Assembly: GCF_019649055.1 (NCBI RefSeq)
Contig: NW_026570685.1
Coordinates: forward strand, 1-19,048
Direction of reading: 5' to 3'
DNA: 19,048 nt
Source: Paramacrobiotus metropolitanus
Lineage: Eukaryota; Tardigrada; Eutardigrada; Parachela; Macrobiotidae
The notes under the pieces were generated by a model that searched no databases, was not told the DNA's origin, and was given only the letters and a program-made list of their open reading frames with translations. Shown here in pieces: positions 9,508 to 18,245 of the stretch (its first letter is position 1; every line of letters starts with the position of its first letter). A program made the translations under genes and the position numbers.

Positions 9508-10925
9508 TTACATATGCGGCACTCTTTCATCGTATGCGCTGTAAGCCGAGAGCGGCTAACGACAATTTTCGTGCCGTCCATTGTACAGGCCCGTCCCAGT
9601 AACGGGTGAATAATCTGTGGCATAAAAACGCATGAAGTGACTCATGCCACAAAAGTTTGAAAGTCGTTGACCGTGAAGTCGTTTTCTGCCGCATTGTTGT
9701 TGTAGTTTCAATCTATGTACGGCTTTCGTATGAAAGTCTATTCTTCTGTGTTAGTTTATGACCTTGTGAAAGTCTTCCTGATTGTTGTTGACAGTAAGCT
9801 GATTAAACAAAAAAAAAACAGATCAGGCGGGTGAAGAACCCTAATAAGAGACTTCGACAGAGAGAACTTGTACAACACATTAGCAAATTTTTAGAATGGC
9901 GTAGAACAAAACATCAAATTTTGTTGAAAATTATTGGAAAAATTAAAATAATAATTTATTATTTTATTGGATATGTACGAGAACTGTTGCTTCTTTAAAA
10001 CACTAATCAGTAATGGCGCCCAGTTAACATTAGTTCCGCCACAGCCCAATAATACTACCACGTAGTAGCCGTCGTGCTAGACGAGTAGGCAAAAAATGAT
10101 GGTCGGCAAGAAACATTAATTTTAATCAAAATCAAAATTTCAGACGAGGCGTATTCATTTCATTTGAAACAATCTTTTTACTCTTTGTAATCTCATAGAT
10201 TTCTATACATTTGAAATTTGCCGCTTGTATTTGGAAACGATTACAAGGTGCCGGTAGCAAGAATTTAGCGCGAAGTTGTGCTGTGAGCGGTTGCCGGTAC
10301 ACTGTGTCTATCAAAATGATAATTTCATTTCTCTCGAAATTCAAGACAATTATGAAAGAGAAATGTTTTATAAACACTTTGTATGGATTTTTATAATCTG
10401 GATTGATATCTGCATCGTCGATGCAAAATGCATATGGATCATAAAAAGTGCGGTGTAGCGCGCCATAAAATGGAGTTTGGCATAACTCGTGAATGTGTAT
10501 TTGTCGCTACTTGAATAGTTTCAACTTTCAAGCATAGTATACAGCTTAACAAATTTGTTTAAAAAGCAGGTCTCCTCCTGTGTCCTTATCTGCCCGAATT
10601 TGGATGTATGGATCCAGCATACTTCATGCAGATTTCACTGCGCTAACAAGCTCCATATCACGACTCGCCACGCCACAGTTGGTACGCATTACGTGCATAG
10701 GTGGACCTCAGATATTTAAATCGTATAAACATATCGTAAAATCAAAGAATTAACTTATTGTTAGCAAATGTTACGATATTTATTCTTCGTTGAATTAAAT
10801 TCGCGCGGACAATGCCGCTACAATTTTAATGCCACGACAGTTTATACAAGAAATTGATAAACTGGCTTGTAAAGTGACATTTGCCCAACATCCTTTCCGT
10901 ACAATAAACGTCTAAACCCATCTAA
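9508..10925. other. No supported gene
   Basis: Open frames of 60-96 codons (9333-9623 minus, 10132-10377 minus, 10211-10396 plus, 10276-10458 plus) overlap each other or the palindrome cluster and show no motif. A near-perfect 15-bp palindrome (TGCATCG T CGATGCA) lies at 10411-10425. The rest is AT-rich and featureless to my eye. Confidence 0.5.
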
Positions 10926-11120
10926 ATGACAATCAAAATCGATGTTGAAGAATTTCTGCAAATTATTCGCGCTTGCTGTTTGCAGAAACCGCTGTTGGAC
11001 TTTGATGACGACGGCTACGCCTATTTCTCAATGATTTAGCCGGCATCCGCCAGCAACCCAGACGAGGATTATACGAGATCAAGATGGAGCAATATCTCAG
11101 GCAAAGAATTAATCGTATAA
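10926..11120 (+). pseudogene. Small coding-like frame interrupted by one TAG
   Basis: A frame opens at ATG 10926, runs 37 codons to TAG (11037-11039), then stays open for 26 more codons to TAA (11118-11120). The first part reads MTIKIDVEEFLQIIRACC and then an acidic LLDFDDDGYAYF. The second contains PASASNPDEDY and RSRWSNISGKEL. The acidic, mixed composition is unlike AT-rich chance frames. An in-frame TAA lies directly before the ATG, so the start is fixed if the frame is real. I do not recognise it. It could be a remnant exon or chance. A foldback element begins 45 bp downstream. Confidence 0.2.
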
Positions 11121-11165
11121 CAAAAACTAGTTGCGCTAAAGAAAATTTTTAATGGCAATTAGTTA

Positions 11166-11424
11166 GGGACCATCCATAAATTACGTAACGCAAAAATTTA
11201 CAGCTTTGAATACTCCTTTCCCCGTGTCACCAATGCTAACAAAGCTGAGATCCTTTCCGCTGAACGCTAAGTAACAAAGTAAAAACACCTCCAGACGCCA
11301 GATTGGAATAAATTGTACATGTAAGACATTTTTGAACCCTCCCCCTTTTATCATAAACAGTACAGTAACGTTTCAAAAACTCCCCCCTCCTCCTACTTGC
11401 GTTACGTAATGTATTGATAATCCT
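11166..11424. mobile_element. Foldback/MITE element with TTACGTAACGC ends
   Basis: The left end GGGACCATCCATAAATTACG leads into TTACGTAACGCAA. The right end is its imperfect inverted copy (11397-11424), with TTACGTAACGCAA perfect and the outer 15 bases about two-thirds matched. The interior has C-rich pyrimidine tracts (CCCTCCCCC at 11338-11346 and CCCCCCTCC at 11382-11390) and a second GTAACG. The total is about 259 bp. No clear target duplication is visible, so the superfamily is not assigned. Ends of this kind are, from memory, common in invertebrate genomes. Confidence 0.6.
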
Positions 11425-11618
11425 GATACGAGTTTTAGGTACCGTTTTTCCGGGGGCTAGTTAACAGTTCAACCACCCTGATGCTGTTGTGGCATATTGC
11501 GGACTGACACGTAAGTCCGCATAATTCCACCACAAGAATATCAATATAAATATTGAGACAACGTACAGCCATGTTTACATAAACAGTATCGTCTTGTGAT
11601 AGGGTTACTGTACTAAAA
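11425..11618. other. No supported feature
   Basis: This is the spacer between the foldback element and the small secreted-peptide-like frame. A 123-codon minus frame (11435-11806) overlaps both and shows no motif. Confidence 0.4.
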
Positions 11619-11837
11619 ATGTTTACCAAAAAACTATTATTTTTGATGGTATTTTTTAGTTTTATAGGATACAGTGGATACCACAACAACGTCCATCCAT
11701 TATCCACAGTCCTCTCGTGTGGACCATTGACACCCTTCGACCCAAAGAGACTTGGGTGCAGTTCTGCACCAAAGCCACCATGGGACGGGTTTATAGCTAG
11801 TCCCACTTCCTCCGCTCTCCCAGATCCTTACGCCTAG
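11619..11837 (+). CDS. Weak candidate small secreted peptide
   Basis: This is a 72-codon frame from ATG 11619 to TAG 11835-11837. The N-terminus MFTKKLLFLMVFFSFIGYSG has the layout of a signal peptide: two Lys, then about 13 hydrophobic residues, then small/polar residues. The remainder (about 50 residues) is Pro/Ser-rich with two Cys. A purine at -3 and A-rich sequence precede the ATG. The opposite strand is also open over the same region (11435-11806), which weakens the case, and an AT-rich stretch readily encodes hydrophobic residues by chance. No homology is recognised. Confidence 0.15.
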   Translation: MFTKKLLFLMVFFSFIGYSGYHNNVHPLSTVLSCGPLTPFDPKRLGCSSAPKPPWDGFIASPTSSALPDPYA

Positions 11838-12522
11838 AACGGACAAGGATAACGATTGACCATGTATGTACAGTTCTTAAAAAGAAATTGTAATTGCTTT
11901 TAATGTCTAAATTGCAGTTATAAACAGCCGTGCAGTTTTCATACCTTCGTGTGCAAACGCAAACATTATTACTAGAGGACGACGACGCGTGTGCTTGTTG
12001 CTAATTGTATGCTTGAAATAATTGTCTGTTTTCTTATACTATGCTTGTCAGCTCTCATATAAATAGCATTACTGCTGGATCAGTGAATGATAACATTCTA
12101 TGAAAACGAGTCGATCCGATTATTGCTAACTGCTAAAACACAACTGGGACTTTTTAAGTTAGACTGCCACAGAAAATATGCAAATACATACTACAAATCT
12201 CTCTTACATTTTTATCCAAATGGGTATACTGTGTGCAATAAAACACATCCGCCTAACATCATCACTTTCGTCACTCGTATATAATTCTGCCACAGACTAT
12301 CAGTTTTAAATTGATCGTACCATTACTGTTAGTAACGGTCAGTTACCGAAGAATGTAAAATAATGGGAATCGGTGTGCCAATTTTTCTGCTATCGATATA
12401 ATTTGAAATTACTTAAACTTTTCAGTAAATATCAAGCGATAAGCGCTAATTTAAGTGGTATCCAGTTCATATTTTCAGATTATAATTATTTTTTGCGAGT
12501 ATTGTACATAGACTATACGGCT
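11838..12522. other. No supported feature
   Basis: AT-rich sequence. A 65-codon plus frame (12087-12284) has no motif. I see no repeats or termini. Confidence 0.5.
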
Positions 12523-12686
12523 TAGGAATAAAAAGACGCATAATCCCACGCACAGCATTCGGAACGCATGCAGCGCAGTGCGCTGTACGACTCAGCTAAA
12601 ATATCCGGTTGTCGTACAAGGGCACTTGCCACATGGCACATGCGTACGGATATCTGGGCATAGGGTTATGCGTCTTTTTAGTCCTA
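12523..12686. mobile_element. TA-flanked MITE, 160 bp
   Basis: The left end GGAATAAAAAGACGCATAAT and the right end, read inverted, GGACTAAAAAGACGCATAAC agree at 18 of 20 positions. Both lie directly inside TA (12523-12524 and 12685-12686). A nested inverted pair TGTACGAC / GTCGTACA lies near the centre, so most of the element could fold on itself. TA duplication fits Tc1/mariner-type insertion. There is no coding capacity. Confidence 0.75.
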
Positions 12687-13111
12687 ACCAATAAATTCTA
12701 GATATTCGCACGAATAAGTTTGGACCACGTCGAACACTGCGAATTGTCTTATTCGTATTCGTATTTTGTTCCCAAATTCCATATTTTTGTTCCCGAGATT
12801 GGCTGTCTCGCTTGCTGTTCCGCGAGCTTCCCTCGCGCCGCAGCTCGGCGTCGCCTGCGGCTCCGCCTTCGGTTAATAGTCAAGCAATAATTGTTACGTA
12901 TTAAAACTAAATAAAGTCAGTGAAATTAAAAAAACATCAAAACGGTGGGAGAGGCAGAACTTCGTTCACGCTCACGCTTTCGCCTTTCTCTGCCGCAGCC
13001 AATACAGTAAGTACATAAGTAAGCGTTTACTTCGCGCGCGGCTAACGGGAAAATTGCTCCTCGTAAACCTAACGGCATAACAAACCGCACCCTCCACCAA
13101 TGAGCAGTTCC
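12687..13111. other. Spacer with a GC-rich patch
   Basis: Positions about 12800-12870 are markedly GC-rich for this window (CTCGCGCCGCAGCTCGGCGT and neighbours), with GCxTCGC-type words recurring. TTTGTTCCC occurs twice at 12765-12800. I see no gene. Confidence 0.4.
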
Positions 13112-13240
13112 TTAAGGCGAAATGGCGTGCTTGGGGTACTCCGTAACGATTTTTAAAAAAATTACCATTGATACAGTAACACGTAAGCTACATGATGGCG
13201 TATCGCCTTAACCAACAATCCCCGCGCCATTTCGCCTTAA
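13112..13240. mobile_element. TTAA-flanked MITE, 121 bp
   Basis: TTAAGGCGAAATGGCG at 13112-13127 is repeated exactly in inverted orientation at 13225-13240. TTAA therefore borders both ends, with 12-bp inverted repeats GGCGAAATGGCG. This is the arrangement left by piggyBac-type transposition. Eleven of the first 15 terminal bases match the element at 4203-5264 (CGCGAAGTGGCTAGC). Confidence 0.75.
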
Positions 13241-13250
13241 CCAACAATCC
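13204..13250. repeat. Duplicated right border of the TTAA MITE
   Basis: CGCCTTAACCAACAATCC occurs at 13204-13221 and again at 13233-13250. The word spans the last four bases of the MITE, its TTAA and ten bases of flank, so element and host sequence were duplicated together (29-bp offset). Confidence 0.8.
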
Positions 13251-13755
13251 TAACTGCCCACAGAACTTTGAGTTTTGAATGCATACTGGAAATGCAGAAC
13301 GTGTCGTTAGCGGCAATACAAACAATGTGCATGAAATATTGACTTTTTAAATTAAAGCATCGGTTTTTGTTTATTTTATAAAAAAACCATTCTGACGTCT
13401 TGGTTTCTGCTGATTGCGTTTTTGGTGAATTTAACCTGTTCATGAACGTCACGGATTGATATCGACGACGGACAGTCTAATTTATCCTAGTCGTGTCGTT
13501 ATAAACTGGTTGTTGTCGTGCTTTTCATGTGGATGATAATGTTTACGCGACAAGATTTAGTGCATCGTTTTTAAAAATAAACGCCAATGTACAAAAAACA
13601 CACAAAATGTACAATACATTTTTGTTGCAAAAATAAACTGGTTTTAAAAAAAGGGAGAAAATACAAAAATTCTAGGCTTTTTCGATCATAGCCATAGCCG
13701 CTCCCATCAGGATGCGCTACAGATTTTAGGTAAAACCGCAATGATTTTACATCAA
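13251..13755. other. No supported feature
   Basis: AT-rich. A 71-codon minus frame (13237-13452) runs into the MITE border and is not credible as a gene. Confidence 0.5.
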
Positions 13756-13932
13756 GTTGTACTAGAGGATGTACGCCAAGGTGTACTACAGGGTGACGGT
13801 TTATACATCATAGCGTACTACAGGATGTACAATGGACTTCGTAAATGTGGTTACACTTACAGTAAAGCCGATAGCGCTGTGCATACGGGTGGCTATATTG
13901 TGCAACTGGTTGTACTACAGGGTGTGCTACAG
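13756..13932. repeat. Degenerate tandem repeat of GTACTACAGG(G/A)TGTAC type
   Basis: Variants of GTACTACAGGGTG / GTACTACAGGATGTAC recur at least five times, with divergent spacers. A 75-codon open frame (13741-13968) runs through the repeat and its translation merely reflects it. Confidence 0.65.
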
Positions 13933-13987
13933 AACATTCGTTTAAATAATGAATACGAGGGTTGGTAGTTATGTTCTGTCGTTCGTA

Positions 13988-14782
13988 TACTGTATCGTCG
14001 GCTCAAGATGGCACTATTTTTTACAGTGCGGCCAATCAATGATATACAGCCCCATGCGCCGTGCAAGTATGCACTAAACTTCTTGCACAGTGTTAGACAA
14101 TCAACCCGGGCGGTTGATAGCGACTGTTGCTAAAATGTCCACGGTAAATTTTCAAAAAAGAAGTGTTTCTACAGTTTTCATCCGATAATTTTTTTGAATA
14201 CACCGTTGGAGTCTTCGAAAAATCTTGAACAAAACGGTTAAGGAAAATTTGAAATTCTTTTCCCGAGATCGACGACCATGAGCGGTCCCCCATACAACAC
14301 CCAAAATTTTGGGGCATTTTCCCTTGGGCAAGGGGGAATTGGGCTGATCTGAGACAACCCAAGAAAATATCAGGTGTCGCGTTTGAGAAAAACTATGAAA
14401 ACTCAAAATCCGCCATCGAAGTGTCGTTTCTGAAATATGTTGCTCAGATTCTGCGAAGATGCGATTAGAAGGACCAGCCTTTCAAAACTAAACACAGTGC
14501 TTCTTATAAATTTGAACGTATACTTCTCCGCATATGACTCATATCTAGTTTGAAAAAATTTGCAGCGAAAACAAACAGCATTACCGCTAACTCACCCTAA
14601 TATGAAAATGGCCGTTTTATACGGTCAGTCGTTTTTTTTACGGGAGTCGCTTCCAACCGCCCCGATAGGATGTCTGACACTGTGCAAGCAGTTTAGTGCA
14701 CACTTGCACGGCGCATGGGGCTGTATAGCATAAATTTGCAGCACTGTAAAAAATAGTGCCATCTTGAGCCGACGATACAGTA
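13988..14782. mobile_element. Non-autonomous DNA transposon with long terminal inverted repeats
   Basis: The arms 13990-14125 and 14645-14780 are inverted copies. The outer 40 bases are identical (they begin CTGTATCGTCGGCTCAAGAT), and identity falls to roughly 80-85 percent further in. TA lies directly outside both ends (13988-13989 and 14781-14782), consistent with a TA target duplication as in Tc1/mariner-type elements. The ~520-bp interior contains no transposase motif; two overlapping minus frames (14093-14362 and 14152-14406) look like chance. Confidence 0.75.
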
Positions 14783-14936
14783 TTAGTTATGAAAGTAAAA
14801 ATATGAAATAATTTTAAAAAGTAGAGCATATCATAACTGTAATAGTAGGCTAATGGCCGAGTCAATGACCGCTCTCGGTGGCAGTCAGCGTGAGTAAGAG
14901 CACGACTCACTCGCACCAAATTTAATTCACAATTAA

Positions 14937-14980
14937 AAATGGCGCATTTATGCCCGAACTCAAATGGCGCATTTATGCCC
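14937..14980. repeat. Direct repeat, 25-bp offset
   Basis: AAATGGCGCATTTATGCCC occurs without mismatch at 14937-14955 and 14962-14980, separated by GAACTC. Confidence 0.85.
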
Positions 14981-15114
14981 TATTTCACATTAAATTTTTT
15001 TTTAAAAAGCGGAACGCAACCCAGTAACTATCTGAAGCGCCTGTTATGTTGGTGACTAAATATTTTTCTGCGTAAGCTACTTAGCGGGTGTTTTGTTCTT
15101 TTTATCCTGGAAAT

Positions 15115-15679
15115 TTAACGAGGAATGGCGCCAGGAGATCGGAACAGTCGGTTTATTGAGGAACCTAAAACAGCACGCCATGCTCTGGCGTTCTGCAGAC
15201 ACCAGTCCCCAAATGTGTTTGTCTGGTAGATAGATAAGGAAGTGTAGGCCAGAGCCCCAGTAACGGATTCTATATTGCGCGTTGATTGGATTTTCTGCAA
15301 GGGCGCGTACCGTCGGGCCCCACTTTTGTTGACTAGTGGTTACTTTTGTTTTTGCATTTAATGTTCCTTAGCAAAGCCGAACTTCTTTGATTTAGCCATC
15401 ATTTCTTAGTCTACACTCATGACAGATCCTGGTTTCCTTACCACGATATTTAGTGGAAGCAGCAGAACAGAATAGGATTTTGTGAATGGAGTGTGAGGCC
15501 AAGAGCCACAAAGCACCCCGAGAAACGTTTGCCTTGGTGCGCCTCGCAGCTGTGCAATTATTTAGAAAAGCCTTTTCGGGCGTGAAATAACTATCAGCCG
15601 TATACAGTAATCTGCAAATACCTTGACAGCTTTCTTTGAGAAAACGCGGGAGTTGGTCGACTGGTGTAATTGGCACCAC
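15115..15679 (-). pseudogene. Coding-like minus-strand fragments, unknown
   Basis: Two minus-strand frames lie close together. The first (15392-15679, 95 codons) has a balanced composition and ends with KYRGKETRICHEC followed by a few residues. The second (15115-15300, 61 codons) has no motif I recognise. Between them a 13-codon frame starting MAKSKKFGFAKE lies directly after the first stop. The GKETR-x-x-C-x-x-C pattern recalls the Cys-rich tail of some transposases, but the other expected cysteines are missing. A further minus frame (15594-15884) overlaps the first in a different phase. This may be a decayed gene or chance; no conserved domain is established. Confidence 0.2.
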
Positions 15680-16229
15680 GACGGACCCAAACTAAAAGCC
15701 TCTTTAATAATACAAAATTTATTTTGCTTAATCTATAGTTTGGATATTCCTGTAACCTAAATATTCGATAAGCTTGATCCTGCACAGGTTCAAAATTTTT
15801 CCGAATTGGAAAGATTCGTTGCAGAGAAACGAAATAACAAAAAATAAGGAAATTAAACGAAATTTTCAAGATGCCATCGTTCAAAAAATTTATAACTTTT
15901 TTTGTATCATACTTACAAATCTGGCAACAGATGAAAACGATGCCTTAGAAGTTTAGTAATAGTAATATGAAAATAATATAATAATTGCATGAATCAAGGA
16001 ATAAATAAAACTAATACAACATAACATAACTACCAACCCTCGTACATATGACATTTCAATGAAATTATGAAATAACTAGTGGACCCCACGCAAATTGCGC
16101 GGAATGAATCTGCTTTAAATCATTTGCCTAATTCGGAGTATTGGGATTAAAAAGGAAGTTTCATATAAGCTTGAAGCAAATTTTTAAACTAATCTTATAA
16201 TATCTTCCTATCTTATCTTAATTATCTCT
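15680..16229. other. No supported feature
   Basis: AT-rich sequence with no credible gene. It directly precedes the Helitron-like pair; TATCTT / TCTTAT words are frequent at 16198-16230. Confidence 0.5.
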
Positions 16230-16629
16230 TCATTATATTAAGGCAGAGCTGTCTGTGCGTCACACTCCCGCCTCCAAATCTTCCTGATTGGCCAGAATAC
16301 GCCTTACGCCTTTTGAGCCTTTTCAGCTTTTGATACCTATTGCCTTAATCGTTTGTCATTGCTGACGCTTTTGAAACCTTAGCACCGTAGCAAACTTTCA
16401 CTTAATTAGCTAAATCTACCAATTTGCCAAAACTACCAAATCCACAACTACCAAATCAGCCAGGACTGCCAGATCATCAAGTTCTGCAGCCCCTTAAACC
16501 TTCGCCTATTAAACCGGTTCCCAGTTCCCACCTTCAGCTTTACTCCTTACTAAGCTTCAAGAATTAAGTGCTTTAACGAACCTGATAACTTTAATTACCT
16601 TTACAAGCCTTGCTGCACCCACGTTTTAA

Positions 16630-17080
16630 GCCTTTGGTCACCGAGGTCCACGCGTGCGTTGCCCGCCCGTTTAAGCCTTTCGTCATCGAAGGCACCGCGT
16701 GCGGTCCCCACCCCTTTGAGCCTTTGGTCACCGAAGGCTACGCGTGCGGTACCCGCCCTTTGAGCCTTTGGTCACCGAAGGCGACGCGTGCGGTATCCGC
16801 CCTTTGAGCCTTTCGTCACCGAAGGCACCGCGTGCGGTACCCACCCTTTGAGCCGTTGGTCACCGAAGGCTACGCGTGCGGTGCCCACTCTTTTGATCCT
16901 TTGGTCACCGAAGGCTACGCCTGCGGTGCCCACTCTTTTGATCCTTTGGTCACCGAAGGCTACGCCTGCGGTACCCGCCCTTTTGAGCTTTGGTTACCGA
17001 AGGCCTTTTAAGCCTTTGGTCACCGAAGGACACGCCTGCGGTACCCACACTTTTAAGCCGTTTAAAACCGTGGGCCGCGA
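16630..17080. repeat. 44-45 bp minisatellite inside the Helitron-like element
   Basis: About nine full units plus one truncated and one decayed unit, each beginning GCCTTTGGTCACCGAAGG and ending in a GGTACCCGCCC/TTTTGA-type stretch. Because 45 is a multiple of three, frames stay open over several units (16610-16807, 16788-17126). That openness follows from the repeat and is not evidence of coding. Confidence 0.9.
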
Positions 17081-17082
17081 CA

Positions 17083-17114
17083 GCGCGGCGCGTAAGCGCC
17101 GCGCGTCCTGCTTG
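17083..17114 (+). other. Helitron 3' hairpin and terminus
   Basis: A perfect 9-bp stem (17083-17091 with 17096-17104), tetraloop GTAA, then GTCCTG and CTTG. The spacing fits the 3' end signal of Helitrons; the third base of CTRR is T instead of A/G. Confidence 0.65.
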
Positions 17115-17780
17115 TCATTATATTAAAGCAGAGCTGTCTGTGCGTCACACTCCCGCCTCCAAATCTTCCTGATTGGCCAGAACCCGCCTTACGGCTTTTA
17201 AGCTTTTTCAGCTTTTGATACTTACTGTATTACCTTAATCGTTTGTCATTGCTGACGCTTTTGAAACCTTAGCACCGTAGCAAACTATCACTTAATTAGC
17301 TAACGGCTTTCACTTTTTGCCAAAACAGTCAGAACTGCCAAATCAGTCTAAACTACCAGATTAGCCTGAACTACCGAATCATCCAGAACCCTACAAAACC
17401 TAAGCACCTGTACGAGATTGCCTGGATAGCCACATCGGCCAGATCATCCAGATTCTACCATTAGTTTTAGTACTAACTAAGCCTTCGAAACCTTAAAAAC
17501 CCGCCTTCTAGCTTTTAATAACTGGAGGCCACGCATAAGTCAATCACTACTTAGTGATTGACTTATCTCTTTTGAAACTAAAATATGCGTGTGCGGGATC
17601 CACCGTTTAGTCTTTTGCAACCGGCAGTTGCGTGTGCGGAACCTCCAGCACACAAAGTGCACTCCAGATTTCGGCCGTTCGGTGCATGCACCGCGGGTCT
17701 GGAGACAGCGGCCCTACCGGGCAAGAGACAAAGTGGCATCCGGCCCTACCGGGTATCGGATCCTGGCACCCTACCGGTAG
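17115..17780 (+). mobile_element. Second Helitron-like copy, degraded, 3' end not located
   Basis: It starts TCATTATATTAAA immediately after CTTG of the first copy. Positions 17115-17303 match 16230-16413 at over 90 percent, with one 5-bp length difference. Further in, TACCAxATCAG-type words (17325-17400) correspond to 16425-16480. One or two diverged minisatellite units are recognisable at about 17523-17535 and 17584-17650, interrupted by the 17535-17566 hairpin. No GC hairpin with a CTRR-like end was found, so the right limit is a guess. Confidence 0.5.
17535..17566. repeat. 15-bp-stem perfect inverted repeat
   Basis: ATAAGTCAATCACTA (17535-17549) and its exact complement (17552-17566) are separated by two bases. 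It interrupts a minisatellite-like unit of the second Helitron copy. CTAA occurs 11 bases downstream (17578-17581). Confidence 0.85.
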
Positions 17781-17786
17781 GCCAGG
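17710..17786. repeat. GGCCCTACCGGG direct repeats with an embedded hairpin
   Basis: GGCCCTACCGGG occurs at 17710-17721 and 17742-17753, and CCCTACCGG at 17769-17777. The last copy lies in a hairpin: CCTGGC (17762-17767) pairs with GCCAGG (17781-17786) around the palindrome CTACCGGTAG. Several open frames cross this GC-rich segment on both strands (17585-17935 plus, 17607-17837 minus); none is credible. Confidence 0.65.
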
Positions 17787-17925
17787 GGCAGAGATGGGAC
17801 GGTGCTCGCAGGAGCTCCCACTTCCGCCCAGAGGCATATCAGAGACCGCTCACTCGAGGCGGTAGACACCTCTGTGGCTTGCTCTGTCGCCCGCACGCAG
17901 ATGGCCACGCCATCCGTGCCGCTCA

Positions 17926-17950
17926 TATACGCTGACGTAGTCAGCGTATA
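17926..17950. repeat. 11-bp-stem inverted repeat
   Basis: TATACGCTGAC (17926-17936) and GTCAGCGTATA (17940-17950) flank GTA. A further TACGCTGAC copy follows at 17958-17966. Confidence 0.8.
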
Positions 17951-18149
17951 CTTTGTCTACGCTGACCAATCAGCGCACTTCGCTATGCACTTTTGGAGGT
18001 GTGGTCCAGCCTACGAGCGATGCCATGCTTTGCGGTACCAGGTGTGATGCAGCATTCCGCGGCATTACGTTGATTTTCACCGAGCTCGCTAGCAGCCACT
18101 TTTTCCACAGCTTTTCCGCATTGGTTTTTCTGTTGGTTTTTGTTGGTTG

Positions 18150-18171
18150 CTTTATTGTTTTCACAATAAAG
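18150..18171. repeat. Small hairpin
   Basis: CTTTATTG (18150-18157) pairs with CAATAAAG (18164-18171), loop TTTTCA. It is preceded by TTGGTTTTT repeats. No gene is seen between 17967 and 18245. Confidence 0.5.
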
Positions 18172-18245
18172 GATTGCTCCCATTTTCGCTCTCTGCTTCT
18201 GTGTCATATCTGACATGAACTGTCATGTAAAATATTAATTTGTTA

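Larger units (their letters stand above)
16230..17114 (+). mobile_element. Helitron-like non-autonomous element, complete copy
   Basis: The 5' end starts TCATTATATTAAG and continues GCAGAGCTGTCTGTGCGTCA, a form typical of Helitron 5' termini (TC start). The 3' end has a perfect 9-bp GC stem (GCGCGGCGC / GCGCCGCGC, loop GTAA, 17083-17104), a 6-nt gap and CTTG (17111-17114), close to the canonical CTRR with hairpin about 10 nt from the end. There are no terminal inverted repeats, as expected for rolling-circle elements, and no Rep/helicase frame. The centre is a 44-45 bp minisatellite (16630-17080). A second copy follows head-to-tail at once. Confidence 0.65.

Noticed and set aside
9333-9623. 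96-codon minus frame as a gene
   Set aside because: It is largely the translation of the GC-rich palindrome cluster and the 9483-9507 hairpin.
15392-15520. piggyBac transposase C-terminal Cys-rich tail
   Set aside because: GKETRICHEC fits part of the pattern, but the first Cys pair is incomplete, later cysteines are absent and no upstream catalytic domain is visible; kept only as an unknown fragment.
16610-17126. Open frames through the minisatellite, as a repetitive protein
   Set aside because: The 45-bp period keeps any stop-free frame open; translations differ in frame between neighbouring units and 44-bp units shift phase.
17585-17935. 116-codon plus-strand frame in the GC-rich segment
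   Set aside because: Open frames occur in several phases and on both strands here, a consequence of high GC and repeats.
18150-18171. Bacterial-type rho-independent terminator
   Set aside because: The stem is AT-rich, no T-tract follows directly and there is no upstream gene.
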